Assembly: GCA_022410635.1 (NCBI GenBank)
Contig: JAJVDF010000299.1
Location: 744,485-808,484, forward strand
Reading direction: 5' to 3'
Source of the DNA: Tretioscincus oriximinensis
Lineage: Eukaryota; Chordata; Lepidosauria; Squamata; Gymnophthalmidae
DNA length: 64,000 nt
Shown here: positions 9,271-20,535 of the stretch, in pieces
How the letters are laid out: every line of letters starts with the position of its first letter
Position numbering within the stretch: position 1 is the first letter of the stretch
Made by a program: the position numbers and the translations under genes
Notes under the pieces: generated by a model
What the model was told of the DNA's origin: nothing
What the model saw: the letters and a program-made list of their open reading frames with translations, nothing else
Database searches by the model: none

Positions 9271-10097
9271 CCACCCTCCTCCCCTGAGAAGCCATGTGTG
9301 GAAGAAGAGGTTGACTGTTGGTTAAGCATAGCCCACATCTTTCCTACAATTGGAACAGAGCCATGGAGTCTCGCTGCCTTTGCAATGTGATTGTGCTTAA
9401 AACACTGCAGACCCATTTCGGTGTGGTGGGGCAAACCACGGTGGCGCTCAGCTTTCCTGTGGAAGGGAGTCCACTGGGGTTTGCTTATTCGGGGTACCCC
9501 CGGCTGCATCAGCATTCCCAAGAATGATCAGCCAGGAGAAAACTGCTGTCTGCTCCAGGGTTTTCCAGACTCTAGCCATGGAATAGCCCATTCTCACACC
9601 CAAGCAGACCCAGGTACAGACATGGGTTCAGAGCAGAACCACCAACCTTCACCAACCCTCATTCTTGAAGCCGAGGGGTGCAGCAGGGCTCCTTTCTCTG
9701 CTTCCTTCAGAGAAAAACGGGAAGGGAACCAGTGGCAGGCTATAGGATGCAGAGTGTTGGAAGAGGGCGGCGATCCCCCAAAGTCCAAACGGACCTACTG
9801 ATCTTCATGCTTGCCTGGCCATGGGAAAGCGTCTGTTATTCAAGGGCGGTGGCCTCTGATTCTAATACAGGAAATGAAGGGTTTTATTGGAGGATGGGTG
9901 GAGACCCTGTTCACATCCAAGCGCCATCTGCCTCTTCTCCATTCCCAGCCTCTGCTTTTTTGGGGAAAGTTGCATCGCCTGCCGTCATACCACCGTGGCT
10001 CACTGACCATTGTAGGCGCTGCTGCCAAGCCCACAGCCCGATAGAAAAGTCTGCTACCGAGGCAGGCATTAAAGCTCTGATCTGTGCTCAATTGCCA

Positions 10098-10231
10098 CTC
10101 AGGCTGTATCCAGATGCCACTTATATTTGGGGATTCTGGAATAAAGCACTGTCTAGATTGCTTTGTTATGGAACAGCCACCCTTCTTTCCACAATATCTA
10201 GAGGATGCTGAAGGGTTCCCTGAATGCAGCT
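10098..10231. mobile_element. Family A-like MITE, diverged
   Basis: It begins GGCTGTATCCAGATGCC and has ATTCTGGAATAAAGCA followed by AGATTGCTTTGTTATGG, which parallels the centre of the 6506-6662 copy. It ends GAATGCAGC. Confidence 0.45.
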
Positions 10232-11100
10232 TCAGACTCTTCCGCGGCAGGGCTTCCCCACTGAAGGTCTGGAACATGCTGCGCGCTACTGCCCCCCTCC
10301 CTTTTGGCTTGGTTCAGCCTTGCGGCAGTGCCCGCCTCTTTCTTTGCTAGGCATCTCATGTCCCATTCAGGGCAAGCGGTTTGGCTGTGTGCCGGGCTGC
10401 TTCCCCTGGCCTTCGTGTTCCCTGGGCTTGCCCACACCTCCTTTGTGGACACCTCTGCATTTTTCTTGGCACAGGTTCAGAGTGCTTTGCGGTTATCTGC
10501 TTCTTAGGGAGGCTTGGGATCAGTCTGGGGACCCTCTGCTTTTCTACTGCAGAATCAACAATCAGTGGGTCAGAGGTCTGCTTCATGGAGATTTAATTCT
10601 GACCCAAAACTGACAGAGTATGTATGCAGCAGTTCAGAGCCCAGAAGGATAGGCTGATGCAGCAGGCAGCTTCTTCTTGGTAGAAGAAAAATGATCCACA
10701 TGTTTGGTATTAGTCCATCAGGAAGGCCATGCAGCTTTATTTACACAGGCCATAAGAATATAAAAATAGCAAAGAATATACTGGATCTTACATTTGGCTA
10801 AGTGAGCATCTCACATCTTCATAGCATGAAGACATCATACAGCATCAATTAAGAGTAAAAGCATCTTACCATCTGAGTGACTGGATCACTATGCATGCTC
10901 AGGAATGCAACTTAATATCAACATTCCAGCNTGCTCACGGGAAATATGCTCCATTGCAGAGGTCTTGGTCACACCCACTTTCAGAAAGTGAGAACACACA
11001 AGCAAAGCTGTGAGCTATTTTCCTTTTGCATTTTCTACTTCAGAGTTACATGCGTACTTTTCATCCAACTTCCATCCTGAAGAACCAGACTGAACTGCAA
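10232..11100. other. Intronic stretch with no recognised feature
   Basis: Mixed-composition sequence with no recognisable repeat family, RNA gene or exon. Short open frames here look like chance. Confidence 0.5.
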
Positions 11101-11108
11101 AATAGCGG

Positions 11109-11236
11109 TAATGTCCTCACTGAACCTTATTCTGGGTTATAGCTCAGAATGGGAGCCTATCATAGTCTACATTGGCATGTGGTTGGTCAGGTTATGTACC
11201 AAGAAATAGCTGAGTCTAGGGCTCAGTGGGGACATG
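11109..11236. mobile_element. Family B MITE
   Basis: The left end is ATGTCCTCACTGAACCTTAT and the right end is GGGCTCAGTGGGGACATGG, an imperfect inverted pair. ATAGTCTACATTGGCATGTGG lies inside as the usual family block. Confidence 0.65.
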
Positions 11237-11254
11237 GTTTTTACTCTGGTTTAG

Positions 11255-11407
11255 GGGGCAGTTCTTCAGGACCGAAGGGGGATTAAAATACATTTCTGAC
11301 TCTGGTCCTGGTTTATATAACGTAGAAATAATTTTGCAATTTGCTGCTGTGTTTTTTTTTCATTCAGGAAGTGAAATGAAGAATTAAACATAGGTGTGAC
11401 CAGGCCC
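11255..11407. mobile_element. Family C MITE, partial
   Basis: The right end TTAAACATAGGTGTGACCAG then GCCC matches the family C terminus, and the left part has GGACCGAAGGGGGATTAAAA. It directly follows a family B copy. Confidence 0.5.
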
Positions 11408-11867
11408 CTAGAAAGGTAGAAGTGACCACCTGATCTGAAAGTGGCTTTCTGTCCCTCTGCCTTACATATGTGTCTGGTTAGATTAGCCAAGCTGTGGGTC
11501 CCCTAGGAGAATAGTGGGGGGATACAGGTAAAGAAAGCTCTGGAATGATATAATGCCCTGAACTGTGGGGCAATTTGCTTGGAAAGCCAGTCCCAGGAAA
11601 GGGGATTAGAGGACTACAGTCTGAATATGGACTTGCTTCTAAGAAGGAAGAGTGCAAATTGTTCAGCATTTATATTCTTGGTCATCTAAAGAGTCAGAAC
11701 TGGTGGACTGAGGCTTGGATGTTTCTGGGTATCACTGAATCAAGGTTGGCTTGGTAAGAACTTCTAGGGAGAGACTATTTAACTTGTAGTCCTCTGCTCT
11801 TCATGCTGTTTGCTTTATTGTTGAACTACAATCACGCCCTTTGAGAAAGCTTATGTTGAGACAAAAG

Positions 11868-11995
11868 CCCTTTCCACCTTATTCCAGGTAATATCCTGGA
11901 ATAGGAACCTCCCCCCATGCTAACATACTCTACAGCTGGCCCAGCATCTGTAATGATAAGCCTGTATTTCGGGACATAATTTGGAATAAGTCCGT
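11868..11995. mobile_element. Family B MITE, decayed
   Basis: CCCTTTCCACCTTATTCCAG then ATATCCTGGAATAGGAACCT at the left and GACATAATTTGGAATAAGTCC at the right form a weak inverted pair. Confidence 0.4.
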
Positions 11996-12711
11996 AAACT
12001 GCCTTAGTGCCCTGATTCTCAACTGCAGCCTTCTGGTTCCTGAACTACATTTCCCATCCTTCCTTTGTGCCAGCCTAGTTCAAGAACATTTAGAACAACG
12101 CAGGGGATGTGGATTCCAGGCTGATTTGTCTAAAGGTTAAGCCAGTGGGTAGAAGGAAGCGAATGATCCCTGCTGCGTTATTGCTTTAAAACGTTTGCCT
12201 GAAACCACCAGGTCTGACATGCTTGGTGGCTGAAAGTGTTCCCAGGGTGGATTTCAATCACTGGGACAAATAATGTTTGCTGGGAACTACTCATGCTCTG
12301 CCCCATTCCCTCTCTAATAGATTATTAGCTGTTCCGTCACCCCCTAGGCTGTGGGGTCCCTTTGGGGATATATGTGCTTCTTCCTCCCTCCACCTCTTTC
12401 TGGTCCTGCCTGACAATTTAAGTGAAAACGGCAAGGAAAGCAGGCACATGTGATTGAAGTAATGGAGGGAATAAAGAAAAGGGAGTGGGGGAATGATGGA
12501 TCCGTAGTAAATACAGGCTTGTTCTTGAATTCCTGGCACCAGAGTGTTGCTGCAGAGAGGAACTGTCTTGGGAACCACGCAGCAGACCTGATCCAAAAGC
12601 AAACTAGAAGAGAATTACCTAATCAGGCATTTCCAACCTGGTGCCCTTCCATGATTCTGACTATAGTTGCTGCAGGCCTGATTTGACGGAAGTTGTGTTC
12701 TAAAACATCTG

Positions 12712-13214
12712 GGCCCTGGTCACACNTATGTTTGACTCCAACTTCAGTCTACAGGCACGGATAGCTCAGTTGCTAAGGAATCCGTCTCTCGTCTGGGAGA
12801 TCGGGTTTCGAAGCCCTGTGTTGGAAGTGGGGAGGGGTGAGCACCTTCCACTAGCCTGTAGCTCTAGCCAACCCAGCTATTCGAAAGCCTGAATTGCAAG
12901 AAATTGCAACTGACTGCAAGAAGATACATGGGAACCACCATAGCCTGGTGGGGAAGATAGAATGGAAGCCTTCGGGCAAAATATATCCTTGTAAGCCGNT
13001 TTGAGTCCCTTTGAAAGGTGAGAAAAGCGGGGTATAAGAACCAAGTTCTTCTTCTTTATTGTCAGAGCAAACTGGCAAAATGCTTTCTTTCGGCATTCTC
13101 TAACCCACCTTCAGTTCAGATCACGTGGAAAGGAAATTGCCATTCACCTTGCGGCTGTGTTTTCCCAACCTGAGGGCTGAAGCTGGATTGAAACTTAGGT
13201 GTAACTCAGCCCTG
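12712..13214. mobile_element. Family C MITE interrupted by a SINE
   Basis: The left end is GGCCCTGGTCACACNTATGT and the right end is TGAAACTTAGGTGTAACTC then AGCCCTGG. Between the halves sits the SINE-1 copy at 12753-13058. The MITE is therefore older than the SINE. Confidence 0.5.
12753..13058 (+). mobile_element. SINE-1, full-length copy
   Basis: The head resembles a tRNA gene of the Lys type: GGCACGGATAGCTCAGTTGC carries the A box and GATCGGGTTTCGAAGCCCTG the B box, both Pol III promoter elements. The unique body has CCAACCCAGCTATTCGAAAG. The tail CCTTGTAAGCC.CTTTGAGTC resembles L2-clade 3' ends and finishes in a CTT run. The tail suggests mobilisation by an L2-like LINE. Confidence 0.85.
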
Positions 13215-13596
13215 GAAGGAACCTCAGAAAAAAATTGCATAAGAAAGAAAACAAACCCCAAGCCCTAGCAAAGCACAGGTGGGCAAGATTGTTATAGATT
13301 TGCAGGCAATATTCTCTGGTCAACAGCGGGCTTCGGGATATCCATTTAGGCAGAACAGAACAGCTGCTGAGCAATCTGTACAGCCTCTTGGCCCCTTGTG
13401 TCTCTTCCTGCTGTTGCTCTGCTTGGGTCTCTTGGGCAATGGGGCTTTATAATCATAGCTAATTGTGGAAAGGAACTGGAAGCANAGACGCCTGTGTAGC
13501 AAGAGTGCTGGAAGTAAGGTTATCAGATAAAAGCAGGGCAGGAATGCTTGCAAAAAAGAAGCAATTTCTGCTGAAATGTCATCTTTTATGCACTTA

Positions 13597-13895
13597 TTAG
13601 TGGAATTAGCCTGTTGTATTACGGTTATGCAACAGGCTCTAGCCCCTCCCACTCCCTCCCTTGCTCTCTCCATCCCTCTTTGTTTCATTCCTTCTTTCTT
13701 TCTGTTTTCTAATCCTTCCNGCTTCCTTTCCTTCCTAGTACTGGCCCCTGGGGTATTCCACATCTTTCCACCCAAGAAACTGTCCATTTATCACTTCCTT
13801 CTGATTTCTGGCTTTTAGCTACTTCCTAACCCAGAACTCTTGTCTCCGGAGCCTGCCAAAGTTCCGAGCCCTGTCATTGGTCATTATACTTCGGA
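13597..13895 (-). mobile_element. Helitron-like element, copy A
   Basis: Read on the minus strand it starts TCCGAAGTATAATGACC and ends CCTGTTG...CAACAGG (hairpin), then CTAATTCCACTAA before a T. A terminal hairpin a few bases before CTRR|T and a 5' TC are Helitron marks. The middle matches CR1 reverse-transcriptase sequence, followed by a purine-rich run. It matches copies B and C end to end. Confidence 0.6.
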
Positions 13896-14160
13896 ATGTT
13901 GAACTCTCCCACAAGCCTTTTATTTCTCATGACTAATGATGTAAAACCCTTGTCCTGCTTTTATCTGATAAGCTTAGGTGGAAGAAGTAAGTTGGGGGAA
14001 TCAAAAGAGTCCACTTGCTCAATGTCTCCATTGGAAAATCTTGTATTTTCAGTATACNAGGATTTGCTTCTCTGCAGTTTCTCCACCCTGTGAAGTTAAT
14101 ACACACTTTTTTGGGTGGGTTTTTAGCTTTAATGGATATAGAAAGAGGAATTTTTCACTA

Positions 14161-14483
14161 GGGGCACGCGGATAGCTCAGTCGCTTAGGAATTCGTCTCT
14201 CGCCTGGGAGATCNGGTTTCGAAGCCCTGTGTGGGATGTGGGGAGGGGTGAGCACCTTCCACTAGCCTGTAGCTCTAGCCAACCCAGCTATTCGAAAGCA
14301 TGAATTGCAAGAAATTGCAATTGACTGCAAGTAGATACATGGGAACCACCATAACCTGGTGGGGAAGATAGAATGGAAGCCTTCGGGCAAAATATATCCT
14401 TGTAAGCCGCTTTGTGTCCCTTTGAAAGGTGAGAAAAGCGGGGTATAAGAACCAAGTTCTTCTTCTCCTTCTCCTTCTCCTTC
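14161..14483 (+). mobile_element. SINE-1 running into an assembly gap
   Basis: It has a complete tRNA-like head and body. Its tail changes from TTCTTC to CTTCTC units just before the gap, so the gap probably covers an expanded tail. Confidence 0.85.
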
Positions 14484-14875
14484 NNNNNNNNNNNNNNNNN
14501 NNNNNNNNNNNNNNNNNNNNNNNNNNNNNNNNNNNNNNNNNNNNNNNNNNNNNNNNNNNNNNNNNNNNNNNNNNNNNNNNNNNNNNNNNNNNNNNNNNNN
14601 NNNNNNNNNNNNNNNNNNNNNNNNNNNNNNNNNNNNNNNNNNNNNNNNNNNNNNNNNNNNNNNNNNNNNNNNNNNNNNNNNNNNNNNNNNNNNNNNNNNN
14701 NNNNNNNNNNNNNNNNNNNNNNNNNNNNNNNNNNNNNNNNNNNNNNNNNNNNNNNNNNNNNNNNNNNNNNNNNNNNNNNNNNNNNNNNNNNNNNNNNNNN
14801 NNNNNNNNNNNNNNNNNNNNNNNNNNNNNNNNNNNNNNNNNNNNNNNNNNNNNNNNNNNNNNNNNNNNNNNNNNN
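14484..14875. other. Assembly gap (392 N)
   Basis: A run of undetermined bases immediately after a microsatellite tail. Real length unknown. Confidence 0.99.
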
Positions 14876-15780
14876 AGGGCAGATTACAGCAGTGGAAATA
14901 AAATAGACAGAGAATAATGACAGAATAACACATAAGTCTTTGTGATGGGCCCACAGGGTGTGAAAAGTACTTCTCTCGGTCTTCTGCGTGCAGGTCAGTT
15001 GATTGGCTATTTTGCGCATCTAATTTGTCTAGCAAGCATTTTTTCCCTTCTTGCATCTGCTTATAACACTGCAGGCTGGCTAGCTGGGGAACAGTTGGAT
15101 GGACATGAGTATTTTCTGTGGCTTGGGATTGGCTGAGAAGGCATTTTGGGTCCCTCCCATCTCTTAGGAATCCATGAATAAAAAGCAACTGGGTCTTGCT
15201 TGGCTCTGCAGCTTCTCTGTAATCCCTTCGTGTGGTACACGTGGAGAATGGCTGGCAGAATTGCAGATGTCAGGATTCTGTCCCCACTGCAGTACAATGA
15301 TGTAACTTTTTCAGTCCATTGTGGGGACTTTTTCTCCCCCGTGTGGTTAAAAGTCCAGCAAGCACCTGATGCAACCCAAGTGGCATTGTTAACAGAGCTG
15401 GCAGAAGTGTAAATCAGATGATTTGGAGGTTTGCCAGCAGCAACGATGTGAGATGCTAACTTGATTCACTTTGTCCGTGGCTCACGGGCCAAGATGCAGC
15501 AGCCTCCGTATCATGTGATTTTTAGACATTTTCTCTCTACGTCGTCCTTGTTGCCAGTTTCTGGAAGCAGGGCGGGACCCTGTTTTCAGTGACGATCCAT
15601 CTCTTTTACCACTTGGCTTTGATTTGCTTGGTTCACTGAAGCAGAAACGAAAGCTAGGCGATCCATAAAAATTCTATTAAGATGAAAATTACTTACCCAA
15701 ACAAGTACTGGGGTAGCACAAATCTGCACTAAGCTCTAAGTGGTTCGTTTATTGGCTTCCCATTCACGATTGAGACTCGG
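14876..15780. other. Intronic stretch with no recognised feature
   Basis: Sequence without a repeat, RNA gene or exon that I can identify. Confidence 0.5.
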
Positions 15781-15952
15781 ACCCTTTCTTCACTTGGATT
15801 TATTCTGGATTATATCTTGGAATAAGGACCTTTCATCCATATACTTCTGCGGGCTATGGGATACTCTAGTTGAGGTTGGCCATAATTCGCACTAGCATGC
15901 TGAAATCAGGGCTGTATTTTGACATATATTCTAGAATAAGCTTCAGGGCAAT
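15781..15952. mobile_element. Family B MITE
   Basis: CTTCACTTGGATTTATTCTG then ATATCTTGGAATAAGG at the left is answered by ATATATTCTAGAATAAGCTT at the right; GCACTAGCATG lies between. Confidence 0.5.
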
Positions 15953-16070
15953 GGAGAGTTGTTCCTGCCTTTGAAACACTGGTTGGTCCAAAGCACTTGA
16001 CACTGTGTGTGCGCTGAACTACTCATACACACTGGGCAGGGAAGTTCGCATGTGGCAGCTCTGCTGCCAC

Positions 16071-16584
16071 CCAATAGCTTAGTTGTGTAAGTGCCTGTCT
16101 TTCATCTGAGAGATCGGGTTTCGAGGCCCTGTGTTAGATGTGGAGAGGGGTGAGCGCACTCTACTAGCCTTCAGCCCTAGCCAACCCATCTATTCAAAAG
16201 TAAGAATTGCAAGAAATTGCAACAGACTGCGGCTAGATAAATGGGAATCACCACAGCGTGGTGGGGAAGATAGAATGTTAGCCTTTGGCAAAAAATACCC
16301 TTGTAAGCCACTTTGAATCCTTTGGAAAGGTGAGAAAAGTGGAGGATAAGAACCCACTTCTTCTTTTTCTTCTTGTTCTTCTTGTTCTTCTTGTTCTTCT
16401 TGTTCTTCTTGTTCTTCTTGTTCTTCTTGTTCTTCTTGTTCTTCTTGTTCTTGTTGTTCTTGTTGTTCTTGTTCTTCTTGTTCTTCTTGTTCTTCTTGTT
16501 CTTTTTGTTCTTCTTGTAATTGTTCTTGTTCTTGTTCTTCTTGTTCTTTTTCTTGTTCTTCTTCTTTTTCTTCTTCTTCTTCTT
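16071..16584 (+). mobile_element. SINE-1 with a long 9-mer tail
   Basis: The head is partly decayed (the A-box region is weak, the B box GATCGGGTTTCGAGGCCCTG intact) and the body is standard. The tail, about 230 bp from 16357, is built of TTCTTCTTG units degrading into TTC. Confidence 0.85.
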
Positions 16585-16829
16585 AGTCATCATCTCCTGG
16601 TTCACTACTGGCAGCAGGTCTTAGTTTGTTCCAGAAAGGAGTCTAAAAGGCTTGCTGCCCACATGTCTTGGCTTGTGTTAATCTAGAATAACATATGGAC
16701 AGCAGGCCCTTAGACCCCTCTCTGGAACAAAATAAAACCTACTCCAATTTGAACTAGAATCCTCTTATCCAAAATAACTGTAATACTAATCAGTACTATG
16801 TCTGTAGCGGTGCTATTTGTTCCATATCA

Positions 16830-17090
16830 AGCAGTGATACATCCACATGTATACTGACTCGTAGGCCCTGTCCCCACTGAGCATTTGGGGCCTTCCATAG
16901 TCTATGCAGGCATGTGGATGGCTAAATTCTATACTGGAATATAACTCAGTGGGGACAGGGTGTGAGTAAGCATGAATGTACCTGCAACAGATGTGTGCTT
17001 AAACCTGTCTTGCTTCTAATGCATATATGCACTGCTACGATTAATCTGGCTCAAGCAAATCCAGATTTACTAGTCCATACGTAGGCATGT
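16830..17090. mobile_element. Family F repeat with nested MITE
   Basis: It matches 60060-60260 on both sides of the inserted family B copy: GCAGTGATACATCCACA on the left, and TTAATCTGGCTCAAGCAAAT then CCAGATTT on the right. Confidence 0.5.
16865..16960. mobile_element. Family B MITE, compact copy
   Basis: The cleanest terminal pair of the family: GCCCTGTCCCCACTGAG at the left, CTCAGTGGGGACAGGG at the right, 96 bp overall, with CATAGTCTATGCAGGCATGT inside. Confidence 0.75.
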
Positions 17091-17399
17091 TAAATACATA
17101 AAGGATCTGGATATTGCTGAGAGAATCTCTATATTGTCACTGCTAAGGCCTCTAAATATGTCTTTTTAAACTGATCAAAGTGCCTAATCCTCAAGGCTTC
17201 TGAGATAAAGTTGAAACTCTTAGTAAACCAGAGTGAAAAACGGTGAATCTGGTTTTATAAAAAGACTTATCTTGGCTACGTTCTTAACCTTGATAAACCC
17301 TAAAATGTATCACTACTTTTCATAAGGACCGATGCAAGTTTTCCCCACAGCTGATTTTCAGAGCAAGAATCCTGTCAATTGCGTACAACATGTCCACCA

Positions 17400-17880
17400 A
17401 CTGTAGTTTAGCATCTGTTACATTCTTGGAAATGATACTCAATTTGCATTAATTACATGTAACTACGGTGTGCCCGTGATTTGGCTACGTTTTTGCCATG
17501 GCCTTGAGCACTACTGAGCAACTTTCTCAACGCTGACTTTCAGGACAAGGGGAAGAGAGACAAAATGCCAAGGAAACTCCCTCCGGGATAGTCCGGAGCT
17601 GAACTATCCCCAGTCTCTCTCGCCACCCTCAGGAGCAATTCTGGTTGCAAATGAAGCTCTGCCTGTTGTTGCTTTTCCCACGTGAGGAGGAAATTGTAGC
17701 TAATGCTTCATTTCAGCTGATTGATTTCTCCTTAATACCGGCATAAAGTTAATAGAGGAGAGCAGAGCTGTGATTAAGCTATATAGCCCCAGCCGCTTGA
17801 CTTAGTTTGATTGAATCTCTGTTCTTTACAAATATAATCAAAGAGGCCTGAAACTTGCACTGGATGAGCAAAGCTGTTAA
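17400..17880. promoter_or_regulatory. Candidate conserved non-coding element in intron 1
   Basis: A repeat-free block with dense homeodomain-like cores (TTGCATTAATTACATGTAAC near 17446), a CACGTG E-box near 17679, CAGCTG and ATTGATTT motifs near 17716, and AATCAAAG (TCF/LEF-like) near 17837. Composition suggests an enhancer; conservation was not tested. Confidence 0.3.
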
Positions 17881-18302
17881 TGGTAAAGGAGAAGGGAAGG
17901 AGGGAGCGAGGGATGAAAGACGTGAATGAACAGCTTACAGACCAGCACCTGGTATTACATTGCAGGCTGTAATGGAACTGCTTAGACCTTGGGATATTTT
18001 TGCTCTTACTGCATTAGCCTGATCCTCAGCGCCCATTTCCTGAATCCATCATAGAGCAGGGGCCAGTCTCGTTGCAGGGTGGAACTTGTCTGTACATCAG
18101 TCTTCAGGTCTCTGGATCTTCATGTGTGCAGATCTTTAAATGTCTGAATATTGGTCTCTTTTTTAAAAAAAAAAAATATGCAGTTCTTTAGAGCACTATT
18201 TCCCATTGTGATTGGATGAAAACATGTTTCCTCATCCAATTGGGTTGAAGGTTGAGTCAGTTTGCGTCTGTATGGACTGAAAGCCTAAAGAATGGTATCT
18301 CT

Positions 18303-18790
18303 CATAAGAACATAAGAAGAGCCATACTGAATCGGGCCAGAGCCCTTCTAATCCAGCATTCTATCTCACACAGAGGCCCACCAGTTGTACTTGGGCAATC
18401 TGAACAGAAGAAAGCAAAATATGCACCTGTTCTCGACTCCCTGCAAATAGTATTTCAGGAGTACTGCCTGTTGCTCCATCCCAGAGGCAGCATCCAGACA
18501 TCCATCCTAGTAGCCATTTATACCCTTGGTTCCATAAATTTGTCTAATCCTGTCTTGAAGCTATCCAGGCTGATACCTACCATCACCTCTTCTAGAAGTA
18601 AATTCTTCAGGCCGATGACCCTCTGGGTGAAAAAATACTTTCGTCTGTTCTCACTCTTCTGCCCATCAGTTTCAAGGAATGTTCCCTGGTCTTAGTGCTT
18701 TGTGAGATAGCCCATGCTGCTCCAACCACTGTGGGCCAGGTGTGGAGCACTTTCACGTCCTTCATGATTTAAGAGAAAGTTAGAAACGGG
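18303..18790 (-). mobile_element. CR1 LINE 3' end
   Basis: It starts ATAAGAACATAAGAAGAGCC then ATACTGAATCGGGCCAGA, the complement of the familiar CR1 3' end. It continues through TCCAGGCTGATACCTACCAT and AGGCCGATGACCCTCTGGGT, the complement of the CR1 sequence around the ORF2 C-terminus. Frameshifts and stops show it is dead. Confidence 0.85.
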
Positions 18791-19490
18791 GTAGAATTAA
18801 TGAAGATACTGCAAGCACTATGGGGTGTGAGTGTTCCTATCAGTTGGCTTGCTGAAAAAATCTTCAAGTAAAACTGTGAATATACAATAATTTCCTAAAT
18901 TCAAGGGAGGTTAAGGATTCACCCAGACTGCTACCTTTTGTAGTATTTATGTATATCACACTATAGAGGACCTGTGTCCCTCAAGCACAAAGAAACTGTC
19001 CCTCATCCCTATAAAATCAAGTCTCTTTTCCATAAAATCCTGCCATGAATCCTAGCTTGTAATTGGCTTTTTTAAACCCTGTTCTGATTGGCTGTTGGTT
19101 TCCACTGTTCCTGGAAAAGGAGAAATCTCACTAAATTTTCCCAATTTGGGGGAGGCTGTTAGGATTTTTTTCTGCTCACCATCACTGTTTTTTCCTTTGT
19201 TAACATATGCAGCTTTTCAACCTTCTGTAGCCTTCTTTCTTATGGAAAGTCAGGCAAAGAATCTTGGAGCCGGGCTGGAGGTTTAGGTAGCTCTTGCAAG
19301 AAACGTCCATATAGTGCAAAGACAGGACATAGCATAAAGCTGCATAAAAATACTAGGAAAAAAGTACAATAATTGATCTTTCTAATACTACTACTGCTGG
19401 ATCCCTGCAATCACATATGGTAAATCCCCCATAACCACACTATTACAGCATGAAAAAAGCACGTATTTGAATGCACCTTAAAGTTAACAG
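18791..19490. other. Intronic stretch with no recognised feature
   Basis: AT-rich sequence with no repeat, RNA gene or exon that I can identify. Confidence 0.5.
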
Positions 19491-19497
19491 AAATGCT

Positions 19498-19818
19498 TGG
19501 GGAGGAGAAGGAAAAGGAGGAGGAGTAGGAAAAGGAAGAAGAGGAAGAGGAGGAAGAAGAGGAAGAAGAAGAAGAAGAAGAAAAAGAAGAAGAAGAAGCC
19601 CGTTTTATATGAAGGGATTGAGAGTGGCTTATAAGGTTAATTTTCTTCTGAAGGGTTACACCTATACTATTTTCTTCACTAATTTAGTAGTGGTACTCAT
19701 GAATCTACTTGAAACATAGATTGCAAACCTACTTTTTTTAAAAAAGCTGAGTTAACTAGAGTTAGTAGAGGGCACTCCACCCCTCTCCACACAGGGCTTA
19801 GAGAACAGGTCTCTCAGT
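19498..19818 (-). mobile_element. SINE-1, degraded copy
   Basis: A long GGA/GAAGAA tail leads into weak matches to the tail and body (GAGAGTGGCTTATAAGGTTA). It ends in CTCTCCACACAGGGCTTAGA and GGTCTCTCAGTTGA, the remains of the complement of the tRNA-like head. Confidence 0.65.
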
Positions 19819-19820
19819 TG

Positions 19821-20133
19821 AAAGAAGAAGAAGAAGAAGTTGTTTCTTATACCCTGCTTTTCTCACCTTTCAAAGGGACTCAAACCGGCTTACAAGGATA
19901 TATTTTGCCCAAAGGCTTCCATTCTATCTTCCCCACCAGGCTGTGGTGGTTCCCATGTATCTACTTGCAGTCAGTTGCAATTTCTTGCAATTCATGCTTT
20001 CGAATAGTTGGGTTGGCTGGAGCTACAGGCTAGTGGAAGGTGCTCACCCCTCCCCACGTCCCACACAGGGCTTCGAAACCCGATCTCCCAGGCGAGAGAC
20101 GAATTCCTAAGCGACTGAGCTATCCGTGCCTGC
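19821..20133 (-). mobile_element. SINE-1, full-length copy
   Basis: It follows the degraded copy in the same orientation. The body, tail and head (complements of the B box CGGGTTTCGAAGCCC and of GATAGCTCAG) are all well kept, so it is clearly the younger of the pair. Confidence 0.85.
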
Positions 20134-20394
20134 AAAGAATGTCTCTTAACAACTGCAAAATTGATCTGTGGTTATCTAACACAAATCCAGTGTCAGAAGA
20201 TCAATTAATTAGGGACGGAATTAATTGCACTTGTGAAGCTGAGAGCTTCTTACAGATGTTTGTTGAGCCACTGTGTAGAGCTGTGGTTTCCAAATATCGC
20301 TAAAGAACTTCCAATATTCCACTGTGGTTGGCACTAAAATGATGGGAATTGGTAATGAACATCTGGATCTGTGATGCCACAGTTTGAGAAATTC

Positions 20395-20535
20395 TCATAA
20401 GGATGTAAGAGAGGTACTTCGGAATGGGCCACAATCTACCTAGTCCAGCATCCTGTCTTGCACAGTGGCAACCAATTGCTTTTGAATACTTCAAGCAAAG
20501 GGCAAAGGCAAAACCTTTGTCTTCTTCCAACTCAT
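20395..20535 (-). mobile_element. CR1 3' end fragment
   Basis: AAGGATGTAAGAGAGGTACT then CCTAGTCCAGCATCCTGTCT corresponds to the complement of the CR1 3' terminus; it decays after about 140 bp. Confidence 0.65.

Noticed and set aside
12753..12830. tRNA gene on the + strand
   Set aside because: The A and B boxes belong to the SINE-1 head. The cloverleaf is imperfect, and the same head occurs in several SINE copies with bodies attached.
14262..15188. 308-codon antisense frame across 14262-15188
   Set aside because: Most of it is N-masked gap; the readable ends are SINE-1 and unrelated sequence.
16177..16686. Lys/Asn-rich and Leu/Val-rich frames
   Set aside because: Opposite-strand readings of the TTCTTCTTG tail of a SINE.
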